A DNA stretch of 64,000 nucleotides from Odiellus spinosus (GCA_963920705.1 OY987237.1:3998601-4062600); one strand, 5' to 3'; positions 55,601 to 60,888 are shown, numbered from the stretch's first letter. Numbers and translations are program-made. Notes: a model not told the origin generated them from the letters alone.

Positions 55601-58136
55601 GAATGGCGGGAAAGAGAATGGCGGGAAAGATCTTCGTGGCTAGTATTCGTGACAACGTTCTCAACTAAGATGGCTCTTAGTTACATTGGAATTATTCCTG
55701 GCATATATAATATGTCTTCATTAGAACTACTTGTAAATGGAATTTCTGACCCGATTTCGTCACTACACCTTTAAAACTAACAGTGTATCTTCTATGGGCG
55801 TTTAAGCTATGGGTTTAAGTAGCTTAGTAAAAAGTGTTTTTCCTTTTCATTATTTAAACCGGATTCTTCGCGTTTATCCCAGTTTTATTCGCGTATATCC
55901 TAGGATGGATTATTAACTTTTCCTTTCCTCCAACTCTTTGAAATGAGTTTTTCTCTCCCTGTTTTCTCTCCTCCTTCTTCATTTGTTTCAAACTTTAGAT
56001 ATAAAGTTTGGTGTTAAAACAGGAAATACGTATATTTATTATCTACTTTCTCAATCTATTATTTCCCAGGGCTATTTTGTTTTACAATAGGAGAACGAAC
56101 TTCTTTGATGAACTCTTGGCATTATCTGCTTTAGAATCTACCCCTTGAAAATCATTTTACCTTACTTCTGTAACTGTACAATTTTTTATGACCAATGTCG
56201 TCTGCTAAACATGATTCATTTACAACGAATTTCTGATATAACGAAGTAACATTTTCGTTATAGGACGAAGCGACACATCCTGGCATACGTCAATGCAAAT
56301 AATGCAATTATTATTCGAATATTACGTTCCCCGAATTTGAAATTAAAGTTTATTTAAAACCGAGGTTTTTCCACGAACATGATAATTGCCCGTGTCTATT
56401 AAATAATAGCTAGTTGACCTTCCGTTCTAAGTTCCGAACAATTATTACGGAATAATATCCACCATTCTGCCCTGACAATAATATATATTTTATATATTTT
56501 GAGTTTATTTATAATTCGGAAATCTAACTTCTAGTTATGGCTTTTATACAAGACGGGAAAAACCCCAAAAATGTTACGCTACGAGTATTGTAAGCCATAA
56601 AGATCGCCCACTATTAACACATCAAAGAGATTTAAAGGGTGGATTTAAAGGGAGGATGGAGAGGTAAATTAAGTAGTTTGGTCATGTACCTGGAAATTTC
56701 AGGGAAATGTTTGTGGAAATTTCAGGGAAATGTTTGTGGAAATTTCAGGGAAATATTTGTGGAAATTTCAGGGAAATATTTGTGGAAATTTCAGGGAAAT
56801 ATTTGTGGAAATTTCAGGGAAATATTTGTGGAAATTTCAGGGAAATATTTGTGGAAATTTCAGGGAAATGTTTGTGGAAATTTCAGGGAAATATTTGTGG
56901 AAATTTAAGGGAAATGTTTGTGGAAATTTCAGGGAAATGTTTGTAGAAATTTCAGGGAAATGTTTGTGGAAATTTCAGGGAAATGTTTGTGGAAATTTCA
57001 GGGAAATGTTTGTGGAAATTTCAGGGAAATGTTTGTGGAAATTTCAGGGAAATGTTTGTGGAAATTTCAGGGAAATGTTTGTGGAAATTTCAGGGAAATG
57101 TTTGTGGAAATTTCAGGGAAATGTTTGTGGAAATTTCAGCTAAATGTTTGTGGAAATTTCAGGGTATTTTTTACTACATTTCTTCATTTTCCTCTTCCTC
57201 CTCCCTTTACTAAGTCTCTATTTTAGCAACCGCTAAGCCTAATTCTATCTTCAAATTAATCAAAAAATTCTGCAATAAATCTTGTTCGATTTTTTTTCCC
57301 CTTCACCCAACCTTTAACAACATATAGAAGAAAGAATAATCTAAATAGATTGAAATATTTTTATAATGGTAACAGTATACTTACATTGAGTGGGCTTTGG
57401 AGGATAGTTTTATTTTTGTTTCGCAATACTAGGTCGAGATTCAATTGATCAGTATTTTTAAATATGTCATTCGATGGCTAAGTTCCAAATTTTTAAATTA
57501 ATACGAATTGATTTTATAATAAAACTATACCCATCAAAAACTTCTACTACCACTTAAACCTAATTGATTCGCACCATTTTAAAATATGCTGTTCTACAAG
57601 CGCAGTTTGGAAGCGTAACAAGATGTTTAAAGGGGTGGAGCTCTTCCTTGGGTTACTATATTTTATCAATTTTCTTATAAGTTCCTATAATTTAGACTAT
57701 TTTACCATATTTTCCTTCTATTTTTCAAGATTTATTTCATATTTGCGCATGTACGCTCATGTTTTTAATATAGATGGCGCTCAAAAACTACAATTTTTTT
57801 TTTTTTTTTTTAATTTTAAAATTAGGCTTAGCGCAAATATGTCCATTTCTACAATTTATAAGATTTTCGTCAGCATTCTTTTTTCTAAATTGACGGAAGA
57901 TCCTGTAGAATTTTACTATTTCAATCATTATCTATTCGAAAACCTCACGGGATAGACTCTACCCTATGATTGGTCGAAAAGCCACTTCATTAAACATGTT
58001 TTAAAATATTATTGCGTAATTGAAATAATTGACCAAAGATTGTAAGTTCCAGAGTATATATTTAGTTAATAATAAAAACCCGGGAAAAATTAAAAATGCT
58101 TGTAAAATTTTTAGTAGATAATCTTTCTTTAAAATA

Positions 58137-58171
<35 letters not shown>

Positions 58172-60328
58172 TATTTGAAATGTTAAAATTGTGATTTGAC
58201 TGTTAATGTTATTGAATATGGCCCTAAGCAAAAGTACTTAAAATATACCGGTGACTATACATTAATCGAAATTTGGCCCGGGTAAAACATTTTCTGTGAA
58301 AAATACCCAACATATCACTAGCGGCGTTTAAAAATCCTTGACTTTCTGTTAAAAAAAGTCTTGTTTTAATGTTGGATGGTTTTTACTCGGGTTTTACCAT
58401 ACGTGATGATCATCCAAACGAGATGCATTTATGCTTTTTTTTTATAACTAGTTAACCGGTACCAGTTAGTGATGGGAAAACTGAGTTTTAACAGTATCAA
58501 ATTATAGAATTACCTGTGTTACAATTGTAGTCTCTCTGTTTGTCGGACACGAACGCTAAACTTTAAATTTAAGGTTAACAAAATGAATAAACCTGAATTG
58601 AATTGCTACACGATGTTAAATTACAGGGTTGCCACAGGTCAGGGAATTTGAAAATGAACCAAAAAAGTCAGGGAATTTTAAGATATTTTAAAAAGTCAGG
58701 GAATTTTAAGATATTTTAAAAAGTCAGGGAATTTTAAGATATTTTAAAAAGTCAGGGAATTTTAAGATATTTTAAAAAGTCAGGGAATTTTAAGATATTT
58801 TAAAAAGTCAGGGAATTTTAAGATATTTTAAAAAGTCAGGGAATTTTAAGATATTTTAAAAAGTCAGGGAATTTAAAGATCTTTCAAGAAGCCAGGAAAT
58901 TACAATCATTATCCGCGGAAAAGATTCTCAGCTGACCGTGTCAGTTGTATAGATAAGAACAAAAAGATACGCGTGCAAAAAGTTTGGCGAACGTGATTAT
59001 ATAAAAAATAAAAGGGTAAAAACTGGGTAGTATTAGCCGAAACGGTCAGGGAAAATCGTTGGAAAAGGTCAGGGAAAAACCTGAAAAGTCAATGAATTTG
59101 AATATGAAAAAACTGTGGCAAACCTGTTAAACTTCATATGGAAAAAGTATTCGATGGAAACGCGCGTTTTTTAATTAAATTTTAAGCGCACGAATTTTAT
59201 TTATTTAGAGTGTATAACCTTTTTTAAGATGTTTAACAAGCTTTTTGATTTAAAAAGAAAACTTTAATTTTCGCGAATACGCCGTTAAAGATTCCACGTT
59301 TTTTATTTTTAACCATGTCTATTTTTTTCTCATTAAAGTTCTACGCAGCTACAATCTTTGCTACGAGTGAAGGCAACACTTGCGTCGTACAATTCACGGA
59401 ATATGGAAATTACGAAGAAGTTCTAATTGATGACGTCTTCGTCGCGGGAGGGAATAGAGAACAGGTATTATTAATTATAATTAACATTATAGGGGTAGCT
59501 TAGAACAGTGGTTCGCAACCTTTTGGATACCACTAACCAATGAATCGGAGGTAAAGGCTACAAAAATATCTGTTATGGGCCTTGGGTCTTTTCGAAGACA
59601 CTTCTACCATAGACAATAAACAGAAGGAATAGCCTTGTTTCATGCCGGGCCTAAAATTTACTAGTGGCCCTAACGGCAATGACACTATTTAAAAGTTAGG
59701 TGATTACTATGACGTCAGAGGAACGCCGTAACTAGAACATACGCAGTTTGACCCGCGGCCCTGATTCCCAGAGCCTTTTAATTACTGTCCCAACCCGAAT
59801 AAACTATCTCTGGCTTAATCCTAGTAAATTTAAGTAGCTGCCACCATCGTTTAGCGCGATTGGATAACTAAAATTTTAAGTTGAATAAGATTAATGCGGA
59901 CCGCTTGCAAAGATCTCGCGGAACTACTCCATTCTTTAGACGATCAGGCAAACACCGCCCTAAATCTCCTTAATTCTTTATAGCAGCGAGACACTAGACG
60001 GTCAACCAATCACCATCAAGATTCGTACAACGTGCCTTCGAGTCAACATCCTCGACAATCCGAATCTCAAGGTCATTATCAAGGTGGTCAAAGAGGAGGC
60101 GATAGATCGGGTGGTGATTACAACTTGGATCGTAGACCACGCGGTGGTTCGGGCGGTTACCAACAACACAACCAGCATCGTAGATCGGATGGTGGTCAAT
60201 CTCAACAAGGACAACCTCCGGCTCAACAACATCAACAAAACCAGTCTTCGGACAACAGAGGTAATAAAAGTCGTACTTACAAACCTAGTTTGCAATACTA
60301 TCAACCCCCACGTCAACGAGAGCAATAA
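19621..60328 (+). CDS. TDRD3: Tudor domain-containing protein 3, ten exons with a 36.8-kb intron
   Basis: Exons: 19621-19652, 19733-19817, 19883-19948, 20014-20177, 20242-20386, 20456-20804, 20882-21021, 22024-22557, 59339-59464, 59984-60328. All phases join, giving 661 residues, close to the human length. The N-terminal DUF1767/OB-fold (1-164; [43 protein letters not shown]) binds topoisomerase 3-beta. Then come [11 protein letters not shown], the [16 protein letters not shown] helix and [12 protein letters not shown]. Exon 8 is rich in Arg/Gly/Asn/Tyr (RGG-like RNA-binding region). The Tudor domain (about 490-547), a methyl-arginine reader, starts with [16 protein letters not shown] in exon 8 and finishes in exon 9 ([20 protein letters not shown]). 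The C-terminus [10 protein letters not shown] matches the exon-junction-complex binding motif. The UBA domain of vertebrate TDRD3 is not visible between exons 6 and 7. The last exon opens on a tandem acceptor (tagcag), so one Gln may be optional. Confidence 0.95.
21408..21688. mobile_element. MITE (281 bp) with a 7-bp target duplication, in TDRD3 intron 7
   Basis: Left end CAAGGAGGATTAGACAAGG, right end its complement CCTTGTCTAATCCTCCTTG. The inversion extends through GAAATGTGGGG / CCCCACATTTC, about 33 bp. GTCTAAG flanks both sides (21401-21407 and 21689-21695). The interior is GC-rich and has no transposase. It shares CA...TG ends and the 7-bp duplication with the 337-bp family at 51171, 61616 and 62982. 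Confidence 0.85.
22781..23125. repeat. Tandem hairpin repeat: 40-bp units, then 33-bp units
   Basis: About five 40-bp units (TTGCTGGACATTGATTGTCC plus CAAGTACTTTACAGTAGATAA-like tails) are followed by about four 33-bp units with the same head and the tail AAGTTCTTAATAA. Every unit keeps the inverted pair GGACA-ttgat-TGTCC. Flanking single copies decay on both sides (22690-22780, 23126-23220). It lies just inside TDRD3 intron 8. Confidence 0.9.
23515..23520 (-). terminator. Poly(A) signal AATAAA of the first Toll gene
   Basis: AATAAA on the minus strand lies 115 bp past the stop codon at 23635. It is the nearest canonical hexamer downstream. Confidence 0.55.
23635..26901 (-). CDS. Toll-like receptor A (1,088 aa), nested in TDRD3 intron 8
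   Basis: One long coding exon; the ATG at 26901 immediately follows a splice acceptor (ttcttaacag), so a non-coding 5' exon is expected. An N-terminal signal peptide ([19 protein letters not shown]) is followed by about 17 leucine-rich repeats. A first cysteine cap (NCDCKLLKF, about 551) is followed directly by a second N-cap (CTSSCKCDY, about 607), more LRRs and a second C-cap ([13 protein letters not shown]). A membrane helix (about 778-798) leads to a TIR domain at about 836-967. The TIR has box 1 [13 protein letters not shown], the BB loop [11 protein letters not shown] with its proline, and box 3 FWEKL. The multiple-cysteine-cluster layout is the protostome Toll type, receptors for Spatzle-like ligands that signal through MyD88 in immunity and development. 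Codon use is more GC-rich than in its neighbour. It is in tandem with receptor B. Confidence 0.95.
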   Translation of the reverse strand: MSQLKFPKIVLLMSALAIQLWMAKCQEKPQSRCQALTSMEKYKKCYCENDDLNYESWSIECQDEYKITHMGKKFIEVTCFNMDQSPLEEDMFLNLNITDHNHFKLNSCPTSNVTLNKVLAGMTVTTLKIEFPTTYEFPDNYFQGLESLKNLRLSRSQIKELPSDLFQNLTNLESLQLNENRLVTLPEGLFDNLKNLEILQLSGNKLEKLPVDIFRNLTKLQLLYLYKNNLKEIPIGLFDNLTSLTTVDLTNNELTMLESATFDFAPNLKHINLMGNNLEALPSGLFKNNQQLSEVILSSNTKLKYLADDLFSDLPNLLVVKMRDCFLTSIPDNLFANCTALNNVSLINNRLSYLHENAFSNTDNLVELEMSYNNLSEIPINLFKRKLKLKSLTISNNNLRELRVGVFKDLTNLQKLHLNENQLEFLNTSVMGTLNNLRELKVTKNKIRELVGSQPFGYSPLLTKVDLSFNNLSDLGRVNWNLHTQLSEIYLNNNSFSYISLPRLLSQEWKIMLKNNQISYVDLREIEAVSGKGEPNKGQVFLEGNKLNCDCKLLKFVEYAKKDETLVKFEDLRTVKCKPDEEGNDTMVLAKEPEKFTCPFETNCTSSCKCDYRALDRAIIVQCLNLTDLPSKLPHNSTEVYLQSNQISNLTGLQDDMWENVKTLILDNNKIVSAEWDWPPNLKVLSLQNNQIEWLGDQTFDYVTSKDNDFQLYLGNNPFYCDCATKILKDFLQTNSKKIGDLEAIYCANEVYQNGTTSTPRVVKLSDELCPQENEIKNAYLITISIVCVVLAISLFIVSVLYYRNKQMLTAYIYIHFYRVFVCLYTEEELDEDKTFDAFVSYSSADRDVALALMKELEESDPKFKLCIHERDWLPGNLITWNIANSVQNSRKTILVLSQNFLESLWFQIEFHTAYYQMLEDRIDRLIVIVKGELPKKETLDKELQFLLSTKTYLVWGERWFWEKLRFALPHHRTLPENERLALRQRPNSTLLKTVEDKIASLAVTNENNDKRDNKLSNGIYKNGNAAYINSSLTMEDENKPKSIRNNCNKSNGNTESLENAINLQELKVEVPMPPVRPKRSPQPILRE
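27046..27110. repeat. Short 65-bp inverted-repeat element between the Toll genes
   Basis: AAGCCGGATGCACACAG at the left and TGTGTGCAACCGGCTT at the right are inverted copies around a GC-rich centre (GCTTGCGCGCCCATAG). It is probably a MITE remnant in the 338-bp spacer between the two receptor coding exons. Confidence 0.6.
27200..27205 (-). terminator. Poly(A) signal AATAAA of the second Toll gene
   Basis: AATAAA on the minus strand lies 35 bp past the stop of receptor B, so a short 3' UTR is expected. It precedes the start exon of receptor A by only about 300 bp. Confidence 0.65.
27240..30461 (-). CDS. Toll-like receptor B, main exon; N-terminal exon not located
   Basis: The frame from ATG 30428 gives 1,062 residues but begins in mature ectodomain ([18 protein letters not shown]) with no signal peptide. 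Directly upstream, in frame back to an acceptor (ccatatag, exon edge 30461), it reads [11 protein letters not shown], the end of a hydrophobic signal. The true start is therefore probably in an upstream exon I could not place. The protein has LRRs, a cysteine cap ([10 protein letters not shown], about 541), a second N-cap (CPIDCDCYL, about 604), a membrane helix (about 769-793, [20 protein letters not shown]) and a TIR (about 828-960; [29 protein letters not shown]). It is a tandem paralogue of receptor A in the same orientation. It is much more AT-rich than A while keeping the TIR well conserved. Confidence 0.92.
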   Translation of the reverse strand: MIIISTLIGRSMSSPNCPPIMDNDCTCSSSLMKVNNEPGFEIICQKGDEEAYYHLEINPNSIELECGSQVPYKENMYQYYDVNSTENYVFQSCPLPNITISSLLNNTEITSLSFTCGECENNDVINPEIFVNQTNLKSVTISRFNFTTIPKILFSILTNLDSIGLDFNQIEIIPENLFENLNNLENLSLGTNNLVTIPVTLFQNLTKLKILYLNNNKLTYISKDTFRDLISLERLNVKDNGLNKLDPFTFVKNINLKEINMGGNSFVELEAFSFANVSNINRIDLSSNKMLVKLNGDIFGSLLPNLTDLSFSNCNVTSLPETIFEPLPSLTKLYLSFNGFSTLPENVFSKNEELIYLDLSNNKLSSLPKQIFTKKFNLQTLNVGNNNFKTVPKDSFVDLIRLKTLNMEINYLEKISKGDFDDLIELEILNLSFNFISSLPAYQTFGIGLKGLREINLSHNNLTELVPVNWGIYTSLSLLDLSYNQIKTFSIPRLSSKDTELNLMHNEISYVNCQELKDLDDALKDTDDDQSSSDLKNYFTSIFKLNSNPFRCDCNLLKFRNFIECPVNSYRKKLFPDLSLYQCNEPSNLKNLTLISVPDNLYVCPVITDCPIDCDCYLRGNDNVTVVDCSKSKRTELPVTLPFNSTVLDLKDNYLTTLIGMNANSWNIIRELYLDNNYLISLDYKLPQSLKKLTVTGNYLTLIPQSLSTFAITSGVKLYLGNNPWSCNCSGKTLRNLLSFSSESVGDFLNITCYLPMSLRGKTMENITEDGMCPTDSSIQISYVILAVIVGFIVILAFVLCILYYRNKRTIVAYLYIHYFKIYSIFFKEDFDEDKYYHAFVSYSSADRDIALELVEELENKEPKFKLCIHERDWQPGNLITFNIVHSVQNSRRTILVLSEHFIKSIWFQLEFHIAYYQMLEDKIDRLIIIVKGELPNKDSLDNDLQILLTTKTYLQWGEKWFWEKLKYALPHRENVAISRELYPQNPSNALVRKIEDKIMSFATQSAQPANKTMAQIESENNTENLNDINLNEINDNFSRNFGIEILNYGNNKGAKQGITSFEPKFVTNESRI
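30535..30647. mobile_element. Short TTAA-flanked element (probable family F remnant)
   Basis: TTAAAGAGGCG at the left and CATTCTCCCTTTAA at the right resemble the ends of the AGGGAGAATGC family. The middle has ATCAATACTTTACCGTTAGA, like the subterminal part of other copies. It is about 113 bp and internally deleted. Confidence 0.4.
31991..32285. mobile_element. Family F TTAA element carrying a nested MITE
   Basis: Left end TTAAAGAGATAATGCAACC, right end CATTCTCCCTTTAA, matching the AGGGAGAATGC ends of the copies at 44404, 46129 and 49991. The 185-bp MITE at 32053-32237 lies inside, so this element is the older of the two. Confidence 0.6.
32053..32237. mobile_element. hAT-like MITE (185 bp) with CAGGGGCGTCGCTAGG ends
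   Basis: CAGGGGCGTCGCTAGG opens it and CCTAGCGACGCCCCTG closes it, a perfect 16-bp inversion. Flanks share GAAAAC (cGAAAACc on the left, aGAAAACg on the right), the core of an 8-bp target duplication. The interior is runs of C with repeated TAGCCCCC. Confidence 0.85.
32820..33406. mobile_element. Family D element, copy 1 (CAGGGTTGCCACAG ends)
   Basis: It opens with CAGTTTTGCCACAGGTCAGG and closes with AACTGTGCCAACCCTG. The interior is made of GTCAGGGAATT units, expanded here as copies of AAAAGTCAGGGAATTAAGAT-type repeats (32990-33120). It ends with AACGGTCAG...AATCGTTGGAAAGGTCAGGG. It is hAT-like by its CAGGG ends, with no coding capacity. Confidence 0.8.
34222..34663. mobile_element. Family E element, copy 1 (CAGGGTGACCACT ends)
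   Basis: The ends are CAGGGTGACCACTTTTCCTA and its inverse CAGTGGTCACCCTG. Both arms are rich in TCCTATATTTT-type words. The flanks are G-runs, so the target duplication cannot be read. Copies 2 and 3 lie at 48022 and 50030 and share the central block (GTTAAGGGTAAAGTT, CCGTATAAGATTATTTTAGC). Confidence 0.85.
35283..35687. mobile_element. Family D element, copy 2
   Basis: CAGGGTTGCCACAGGTCAGG to ACTGTGGCAACCATG. Flanks TGTTTTGA and TTTGAGCA are weakly alike. It shares the unique centre seen in other copies (GGCCGTGTCAGTTGTATAGA, ACAAAGATACGC). An AATCGTTGGAAAAGGTCAGG unit is tandemly repeated near the right end. Confidence 0.85.
36419..36525. mobile_element. Truncated family D fragment
   Basis: GTGCCACAGGTCAGGGAAAA through GAAGATCTTTCAAGAAGCCA matches the left third of other copies. 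The right part is missing and is replaced by the fold-back element beginning near 36585. Confidence 0.7.
36585..36904. mobile_element. Fold-back (inverted repeat) element
   Basis: The left arm (about 36585-36680) contains CAAGAATCCATTCAGGTTCC and AAACTTTGTAGCAAAAGTTC. The right arm (about 36814-36904) contains their complements, GAACTTTTGTTACAAAGTTT and GGAACCTGAATGGATTCTTG. The arms are about 90 bp around a loop of about 130 bp. A diverged copy of the right arm occurs alone at 31669-31735 (GCGGACGAATTTTGGCTACA, AGGATGGTACCAAAGACTAA), so the sequence is dispersed. Confidence 0.75.
38250..38665. repeat. Tandem repeat of about 35 bp, roughly 12 copies
   Basis: The unit is GCTAAGCCTACTTTCAACAA plus CGAACACTTA(A/C)TCTTT. 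The first copies (AATCCCCTTT ending) and the later ones (CACTTACTCTTT) form sub-blocks, and single-base variants alternate (CTAAG/CTACG). It is open in several frames only because the period avoids stops. Confidence 0.9.
40220..40534. mobile_element. Family D element, copy 4, inverted
   Basis: It reads CAGGGTTGCCAGTTTTTTCA to GACCTGCGGCAACCATG, the reverse complement of copies 1, 2 and 5. It includes TCCCTGACTTTTCCAGG and the central GCAGGCGTATCTTTGTTC block. It has few internal GTCAGGGAATT units, so it is probably close to the unexpanded form. Confidence 0.85.
43591..43865. repeat. Imperfect tandem duplication, period about 137 bp
   Basis: TAGGCCTTGGAATCGATTTA at 43591 recurs as TAGGCCTTGAAATCGATTTA at 43728. 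Each copy continues through TTTCGCTTTAGTCGTGTGAA, CCTTTTATCAAATCGATTTG and AACTGCTTCGGGAACCA. The many ATCGATTT words make it locally palindromic. The open frame at 43670-43987 spans it but has no family features. Confidence 0.75.
44404..44662. mobile_element. Family F TTAA element, truncated at the right
   Basis: It starts TTAAAGGGAGAAAGCAACC and holds the large internal hairpin AAAATAGGCTTAGCTGGATT / AATCCAGCTAAGCCTATTTT (44534-44655). The expected right TTAA end is missing. A family-D-like sequence (CAGGGTTCGAACACGACC) begins instead. Confidence 0.65.
44615..44766. repeat. Direct duplication of a 76-bp segment
   Basis: GTATATGTAGGATCTCCATG starts at 44615 and again at 44691. Each copy runs through GATGTTAACAGGGTTCGAAC to GACCTGGAAAACCT. 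The copies differ at one base (AAGCCTA/AAGCTTA), so the duplication is recent. It straddles the junction of the F and D-like sequences, which fixes its age after both insertions. Confidence 0.85.
46129..46517. mobile_element. Family F TTAA element (about 390 bp)
   Basis: Left TTAAAGGGAGAATGAAACGC, right TATTGCCCCTTTAA. Inward, CTATCAATTTCCTATCGTTA on the left mirrors AACGATAAGGAATCGATAG on the right. It is palindromic like the other copies and non-coding. Confidence 0.6.
47041..47260 (-). other. GC-richer island with overlapping open minus frames, unexplained
   Basis: Unlike the flanks, this 220-bp block is nearly 50% GC. It is open in two minus frames ([20 protein letters not shown] in one). 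On the minus strand it is followed by AATAAACTGAACTGAAC. It could be the decayed 3' end of a retroelement or processed transcript. I recognise no domain. Confidence 0.3.
48022..48456. mobile_element. Family E element, copy 2
   Basis: CAGGGTTACCACTTTTCCTA to CAGTGGTCACCCTG. Flanks ATATGTGT and ATGTGGTA are alike over ATGTG. The central block is the same as in copies 1 and 3, and copy 2 is close enough to them to align by eye along its whole length. Confidence 0.85.
49991..50824. mobile_element. Family F TTAA element interrupted by family E
   Basis: Left end TTAAAGGGAGAATGCAAACT, right end GCATTCTCCCTTAA. Without the family E insert (50030-50481) it is about 380 bp. It has the internal hairpin ATAGGCTTAGCGGGATTCAT / ATGAATCCCGCTAAGCCTAT (about 50565-50755). 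TTAA at both borders suggests a piggyBac or Kolobok type target. Confidence 0.8.
50030..50481. mobile_element. Family E element, copy 3, nested in family F
   Basis: CAGGGTGACCACTTTTCCTA to GTGGTCACCCTG. It splits the F sequence ATTTTTTAATC | TTTATCGATTCC; uninterrupted F copies read through as TTTTTTCTATCAATTTCC. The flanking octamers TTTTAATC and TTTATCGA are a decayed duplication of that target. Confidence 0.85.
51171..51507. mobile_element. 337-bp MITE, copy 1 (family C), 7-bp target duplication
   Basis: It starts CAGAAGCCGATGAAACCTTC and ends with the complement, GGTTTCATCGGCTTCTG. The inversion covers about 38 bp. ATTCGAG flanks it at 51164-51170 and 51508-51514. It is in the opposite orientation to copies 2 and 3. 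The interior has short open frames shared by all copies, but they are not a transposase. Confidence 0.95.
53177..55630. repeat. 16-bp satellite, about 150 units, each with an E2F-like site
   Basis: The unit is AATGGCGGGAAAGAAG, nearly perfect over about 2.45 kb. The only common variant changes A to T (GGGAATG). It occurs in runs of 5, 4, 10 and 7 units near 53437-53506, 53847-53907, 54567-54722 and 55497-55608, separated by homogeneous blocks. The reverse strand reads TTTCCCGCCATT in every standard unit, matching the E2F/DP core TTTCCCGCC. Because 16 is not a multiple of 3 and the unit lacks stops, all three + frames and one - frame are open. The 854-codon minus frame is an artefact, a 16-residue peptide repeat with no other features. 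Confidence 0.97.
56692..57165. repeat. 23-bp tandem repeat, about 20 copies
   Basis: The unit is TGGAAATTTCAGGGAAATGT plus TTG. A middle block has ATATTTG instead of ATGTTTG. Otherwise it is nearly invariant. TTCAGGGAAAT resembles the GTCAGGGAATTT word of family D, but the period and context differ. Confidence 0.95.
58624..59126. mobile_element. Family D element, copy 5, with an internal minisatellite
   Basis: CAGGGTTGCCACAGGTCAGG to ACTGTGGCAAACCTG. Flanks TTAAATTA and TTAAACTT agree at most positions, fitting an 8-bp duplication. Within it, about seven or eight copies of a 28-bp unit (AAAAAGTCAGGGAATTTTAA plus GATATTTT) run from about 58660 to 58870. It ends about 210 bp before TDRD3 exon 9. 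Confidence 0.88.
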
Positions 60329-60538
60329 CAAGGTTTTTTCTATGCTTAATACCAATACGTGTTCAATTAAAACGGACAAACAAACAAATATAATCAATTA
60401 TAATTTAAGAGGACGTGAATAATTAATTTTAAACGGTAGTTATACGTTTATAGCTTAAATATAATAACGTTTGAGGTTAACCTTATCCTGTTTAAGTACG
60501 GGACAGCATTTTCTTTTGGAAGTTTCGCGAAAAATTCT

Positions 60539-60544
60539 AATAAA
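60539..60544 (+). terminator. TDRD3: Poly(A) signal AATAAA of TDRD3
   Basis: It is the first canonical hexamer after the TDRD3 stop codon, 211 bp downstream. It is only about 40 bp from the convergent HHIP-like signal, so the 3' ends may overlap. Confidence 0.65.
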
Positions 60545-60581
60545 AGTGCAAAATAATCTTGGTAGGTTAAAAAAATGGCAC

Positions 60582-60587
60582 TTTATT
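60582..60587 (-). terminator. Poly(A) signal AATAAA of the HHIP-like gene
   Basis: AATAAA on the minus strand, about 300 bp past the predicted stop at 60889. It is tail-to-tail with TDRD3. Confidence 0.6.
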
Positions 60588-60888
60588 GATTATCGGACAT
60601 ATTTACACAAAGAATTAATTTAATTAATAATTATACAAAATACATTGGAAAGGGTCATTTTGTGATTAGCCCAAGCTGGTCTTTATTTAGTTACAGGCTT
60701 AAAAGGGGACTAAATATCTCGAGAAAAAACAGGTTTTTCTACGGGGAAAAGGTTTATTTCAAGGTTGTATCCGAGATTCTGAGTATAAATAAAGCAATTG
60801 CGTGTTTTTTTTACAAAAAGAACTTGCTTTTGGTAGATTTAAAAGCATAAATAATACTTAAAGCTAGTGGCGAGTCTGATAACGCCCC

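Larger units (their letters stand above)
22558..59338 (+). other. TDRD3 intron 8, 36.8 kb, hosting nested genes and repeats
   Basis: The donor AAG|gtaaag at 22557/22558 and acceptor ttaaag|TTC at 59338/59339 are both phase 0 and rejoin the Tudor domain. Inside lie two antisense Toll genes (23635-30461). I see no gene in the remaining subregions: 30648-31990, 33407-34221, 34664-35282, 35688-36418, 36905-38249, 38666-40219, 40535-43590, 44767-46128, 46518-48021, 48457-49990, 51515-53176, 55631-56691 and 57166-58623. These are AT-rich DNA with short chance frames. A diverged duplication around 40647-40800 shares TACTACCCGGTTTTGCCTA. A (T)n run with a poly-Lys shadow lies at 58140-58170. Confidence 0.85.

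Noticed and set aside
53100..55664. 854-codon open frame on the minus strand and long + frames over the same array
   Set aside because: It is a by-product of a stop-free 16-bp satellite; the peptide is a perfect 16-residue repeat, and all three + frames are open as well.
56639..57226. Overlapping + frames with [19 protein letters not shown] repeats
   Set aside because: Translation of a 23-bp tandem repeat in three frames; no independent coding signal.
58140..58170. Poly-Lys-containing frame on the minus strand (58001-58231)
   Set aside because: It is only the translation of a (T)30 run.
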